NCBI GenBank assembly: GCA_002438065.1
Contig: DJSP01000090.1
Location: 1 to 6,429 of the forward strand
Length of the DNA stretch: 6,429 bases
Source: Caryophanales bacterium UBA6331
GTDB lineage: Bacteria > Bacillota_I > Bacilli_A > RF39 > UBA660
Direction: 5' to 3'
Shown here: positions 3,834 through 6,429 of the stretch, one piece after another
Position numbering within the stretch: the stretch's first letter is position 1
Layout: the number at the start of each line of letters is the position of its first letter
Notes under the pieces: model-generated
What the model was told of the DNA's origin: nothing
Databases searched by the model: none
Seen by the model: only the letters and a program-made list of their open reading frames with translations
Program-made: the position numbers and the translations under genes

Positions 3834-6326
3834 TTATTTACCACAACAGTTTTTGTACTTTTTGCCGCTTCCGCATGGGCACAAATCATTGCGTCCTATT
3901 TTTTTCTTTTTATTAGTAGTTGGTTCTTTTTTTAAAGATTCTTTGCCATCATTAGCGATACCTTTTTGAACTGGTTTACGGTTAATATTAACGTTTAATT
4001 TTAGTAGGAAATTAACTATGTTAGCGTCAATATTGTCTTGCATCTTATCAAAGATGTCATAACCTTCTAAGGCATAAGCTTGTAATGGATTAGTTTGAGC
4101 ATAACCTCTTAATCCAATTCCTTCTTTTAAATGTTCCATTGAATTAATATGTTCTACCCAAGCGTCATCAATAACTCTTAAGGCAATATATCTTTCAAAG
4201 TCATCTAGCATTTCTTTAGGTACATCTTTAATTTTGTCTTCGTAATCTTTAATAACAATTTCAGTTACATAATCAATTGTTTCTTGTTCTTTTTTATCTT
4301 TATAATTAGATAAATCTAATTTTTGATTTTTTAATATCGTATTAAAGTTATTTTCAATTGCTTTTAAATCATTTTCAGTTAAGTATCCTTCTGGAGCCAT
4401 GTGACTATCAACAAATTCGAAAACATAATCTTTGAATATTTCAATTATTAATGAATGAATATCATCGGTATCTAAAATTTCGTTTCTCTTTTCATAGATT
4501 ATTTTTCTTTGTTCAGAAACTATATTATCATAATCAAGTAATGTTTTACGCATGTCGTAGTTGTTACCTTCTACTTTCTTTTGAGCAGTTTCAACACTTT
4601 TTGAGAACATTTTAGATCTAATTGGTTGAGTTTCATCATAACCAACACTTTGAATCATTGTTTTAATTTTATCAGCACCGAATCTTCTCATTAATTCATC
4701 TTCAAATGAAATAAAGAATTGTGAATATCCTGGATCTCCTTGACGACCAGCACGTCCTCTTAACTGATTATCGATACGACGTGATTCATGTCTTTCAGTA
4801 CCTAAAACACATAAACCACCTAATTCTTTAACACCTTCGCCTAGTTTAATATCGGTACCACGTCCTGCCATATTTGTAGCAATTGTGATAGCACCTTTTT
4901 CACCGGCTTTTGCAATTATTTCAGCTTCTCTTAAATGATTCTTTGCATTTAATACCTCGTGAGGTAATTTTGCTTTAGTAAGCATCTTACTTAACTTTTC
5001 GTTTGATTCAACTGAGATTGTACCAACTAGGATTGGTTCTCCAGTTGCATGAACTTCTTCAATAAATTTAACAATAGCGTCATATTTACCTTTTTCAGTT
5101 GCAAACATCATATCAGCCATATCTTCTCTGATGCATGGTTTATTAGTAGGTATTTCAATAACATACATGTTATAAATATCTCTAAATTCTTCTTCTTCAG
5201 TTTTAGCAGTACCAGTCATACCTGATATTTTATTATACATTCTAAATAAGTTTTGGAATGTGATTGTTGCTAAGGTCTTAGTTTCTTCATTGATTTTAAC
5301 GCCTTCTTTAGCTTCAATTGCTTGATGTAATCCTTCACTAAATTGGCGCCCATGCATAAGTCTACCGGTAAATTGGTCAACTATTACAACGTTTCCTTCA
5401 TCATCAACAACATAGTCAACATCTTTTTTCATACCAAAGTTAGCTTTTAATGCTTGATTGATGTGATGAACTAAGGCTGTATTTTCAGCGTCATATAAAT
5501 TAGCAAGTTTAAAGTATGTTTGAACTTTAATGCTTCCTTTTTCAGTTAAAATAACAGATTTTGCTTTTTCGTCAATAATATAATCTTCATCAGCAATTAA
5601 TCTTTTAACAGCACGATCTGCATCCATATATAGATTAGCAGAATTCATTTTACCACCAGAAATAATTAGAGGCGTTCTTGCTTCATCAATAAGAATTGAA
5701 TCAACTTCATCGATAATACAGTAGTTTAGGCCTCTTTGAGTACGATCTTCTTTTTTAGTAACCATATTATCTCTTAAGTAGTCAAAACCAATTTCATTAT
5801 TGGTTGAATATGTTATATCACAGTTATAAACATCTCTTTTTTGACTTGGAGTTAGTTCTCTTAAGTTAACACCTACTGTTATTCCTAAGAAATCATAAAT
5901 AGGTCCCATCCATTTAGCGTTTCTATCGCTTAAGTATTCATTAACAGTTACAACGTGAACTCCTTTACCAGGTAATGCGTTTAAGTAAGCAGGTAAAATA
6001 GTTGTTAAAGTTTTTCCTTCACCAGTTTTCATTTCAGCAATGTTTCCATAATGAATTGCTAAACCACCAATTAATTGAACACGGTATGGTTTTTCACCAA
6101 TCATACGATATGCTGCTTCTCTTGCAGTTGCAAAGGCCTCTACTTTAATATCTTCTAAAGTTTCACCTTTTGCTAGTCTTTCTCTAAATTCAGCAGTTTT
6201 ACCTTTTAATTCTTCATCACTCATTTTAGAGTATGTTTCGTCTAATGCTTCTATTTCATCAGCTATTTTATTAAATCTTTTTAATTCTTTATATTCAGTA
6301 TCAACAAGTTTTTTTAATAAACCCAT
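3834..6326 (-). CDS. secA: Protein translocase ATPase SecA
   Basis: SecA is the ATP-driven motor that pushes unfolded preproteins through SecYEG at the cytoplasmic membrane. At 830 residues it is full-length for Firmicutes. Visible landmarks in order: Walker A TGEGKT (101-106), Walker B DEVD (206-209) followed by DEART, the preprotein-crosslinking region (about 222-365), GMTGTAKTEEEEF at 369-381, the second nucleotide-binding fold with TNMAGRGTDI (484-493) and LRGRAGRQGDPG (522-533), the helical scaffold around 590-760, and a Lys-rich linker. The C-terminal SEC-C zinc motif is intact, with Cys816, Cys818, Cys827 and Cys828, and supports SecB-like or ribosome/lipid contacts. AGAGGGTGA (6332-6340) lies 5 nt before the ATG. 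It appears monocistronic in this window. Its 3' end is fully preserved despite the mobile debris beginning within about 55 bp. Confidence 0.99.
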   Translation of the reverse strand: MGLLKKLVDTEYKELKRFNKIADEIEALDETYSKMSDEELKGKTAEFRERLAKGETLEDIKVEAFATAREAAYRMIGEKPYRVQLIGGLAIHYGNIAEMKTGEGKTLTTILPAYLNALPGKGVHVVTVNEYLSDRNAKWMGPIYDFLGITVGVNLRELTPSQKRDVYNCDITYSTNNEIGFDYLRDNMVTKKEDRTQRGLNYCIIDEVDSILIDEARTPLIISGGKMNSANLYMDADRAVKRLIADEDYIIDEKAKSVILTEKGSIKVQTYFKLANLYDAENTALVHHINQALKANFGMKKDVDYVVDDEGNVVIVDQFTGRLMHGRQFSEGLHQAIEAKEGVKINEETKTLATITFQNLFRMYNKISGMTGTAKTEEEEFRDIYNMYVIEIPTNKPCIREDMADMMFATEKGKYDAIVKFIEEVHATGEPILVGTISVESNEKLSKMLTKAKLPHEVLNAKNHLREAEIIAKAGEKGAITIATNMAGRGTDIKLGEGVKELGGLCVLGTERHESRRIDNQLRGRAGRQGDPGYSQFFISFEDELMRRFGADKIKTMIQSVGYDETQPIRSKMFSKSVETAQKKVEGNNYDMRKTLLDYDNIVSEQRKIIYEKRNEILDTDDIHSLIIEIFKDYVFEFVDSHMAPEGYLTENDLKAIENNFNTILKNQKLDLSNYKDKKEQETIDYVTEIVIKDYEDKIKDVPKEMLDDFERYIALRVIDDAWVEHINSMEHLKEGIGLRGYAQTNPLQAYALEGYDIFDKMQDNIDANIVNFLLKLNVNINRKPVQKGIANDGKESLKKEPTTNKKKKIGRNDLCPCGSGKKYKNCCGK

Positions 6327-6349
6327 TTATATCACCCTCTCAAGTAATT

Positions 6350-6378
6350 ATTATACACGACTTAATTAATTAAGTAAA
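6350..6378 (-). promoter_or_regulatory. secA promoter
   Basis: On the minus strand TTTACT (6373-6378) and TATAAT (6350-6355) are 17 nt apart. Transcription would start near 6343, giving a leader of about 16 nt that ends in the secA Shine-Dalgarno site. There is no room for a riboswitch or a secM-like leader peptide in so short a leader. Confidence 0.65.
6360..6375. promoter_or_regulatory. 16-bp perfect palindrome within the secA promoter
   Basis: ACTTAATTAATTAAGT is a perfect palindrome lying in the spacer and running three bases into the -35 box of the secA promoter. A dimeric regulator bound there would block RNA polymerase. It is built only of AT-rich words, so chance is a serious alternative. 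Confidence 0.35.
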
Positions 6379-6429
6379 TTAAACCTTATTAAAATTTTTT
6401 ATTCCCACTGAACATAGATAATAAATTAA

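Noticed and set aside
3614..3969. Two overlapping plus-strand frames near the secA end
   Set aside because: They run over the hairpin, the repeat cluster and the antisense of the SecA zinc motif; there is no start context and no family resemblance.

Overview
The window is AT-rich, low-GC Bacillota-type DNA. SecA has the usual length and C-terminal zinc motif of Firmicute SecA, Shine-Dalgarno sites are purine-rich, and promoters are of the TTGACA/TATAAT kind. TGG encodes Trp in every intact gene and TGA ends the rhodanese gene, so the standard bacterial code applies. An uncultured gut-type member of the Bacilli/Erysipelotrichia side is my guess; the sequence does not settle the genus.

Layout. 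Positions 1-358 hold no convincing gene. They carry a near-consensus promoter that fires leftward out of the window, an 11-bp-period pair of TTTACA boxes beside it, and two operator-like dyads further upstream. From 1992 down to 359 (minus strand) is a compact three-gene operon: a membrane-anchored rhodanese-like protein, a membrane-anchored thioredoxin-fold protein (4-nt ATGA overlap), and a cytoplasmic HD-domain phosphohydrolase (15-nt gap). A terminator-like hairpin at 2065-2083 separates this operon from the region to its right.

From about 2096 to 3800 is a graveyard of mobile DNA. It contains a broken IS1595/ISXO2-type transposase (5' end lost, one frameshift, one nonsense codon), a 74-bp near-perfect inverted repeat exactly where that transposase is cut off, an IS21-type istA fragment (frameshifted, 3' end lost), and the first ~48 codons of a phage/ICE-type tyrosine integrase abutting istA head-on. 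Between the integrase start and secA is a hairpin and a 115-bp cluster of six GTGGAC/GTCCAC boxes that look like integrase binding or attachment DNA.

From 6326 to 3834 (minus strand) is a complete secA, with a good promoter and ribosome binding site; a 16-bp perfect palindrome covers its spacer and part of its -35 box.

How it fits together. SecA is the housekeeping anchor. The DNA just past its 3' end seems to have taken in an integrative element and IS copies, then decayed. The rhodanese/thioredoxin pair probably works on sulfur or thiol chemistry outside the membrane, but no substrate can be read from the sequence. I see no CRISPR array, tRNA or rRNA, and no clearly new defence system.
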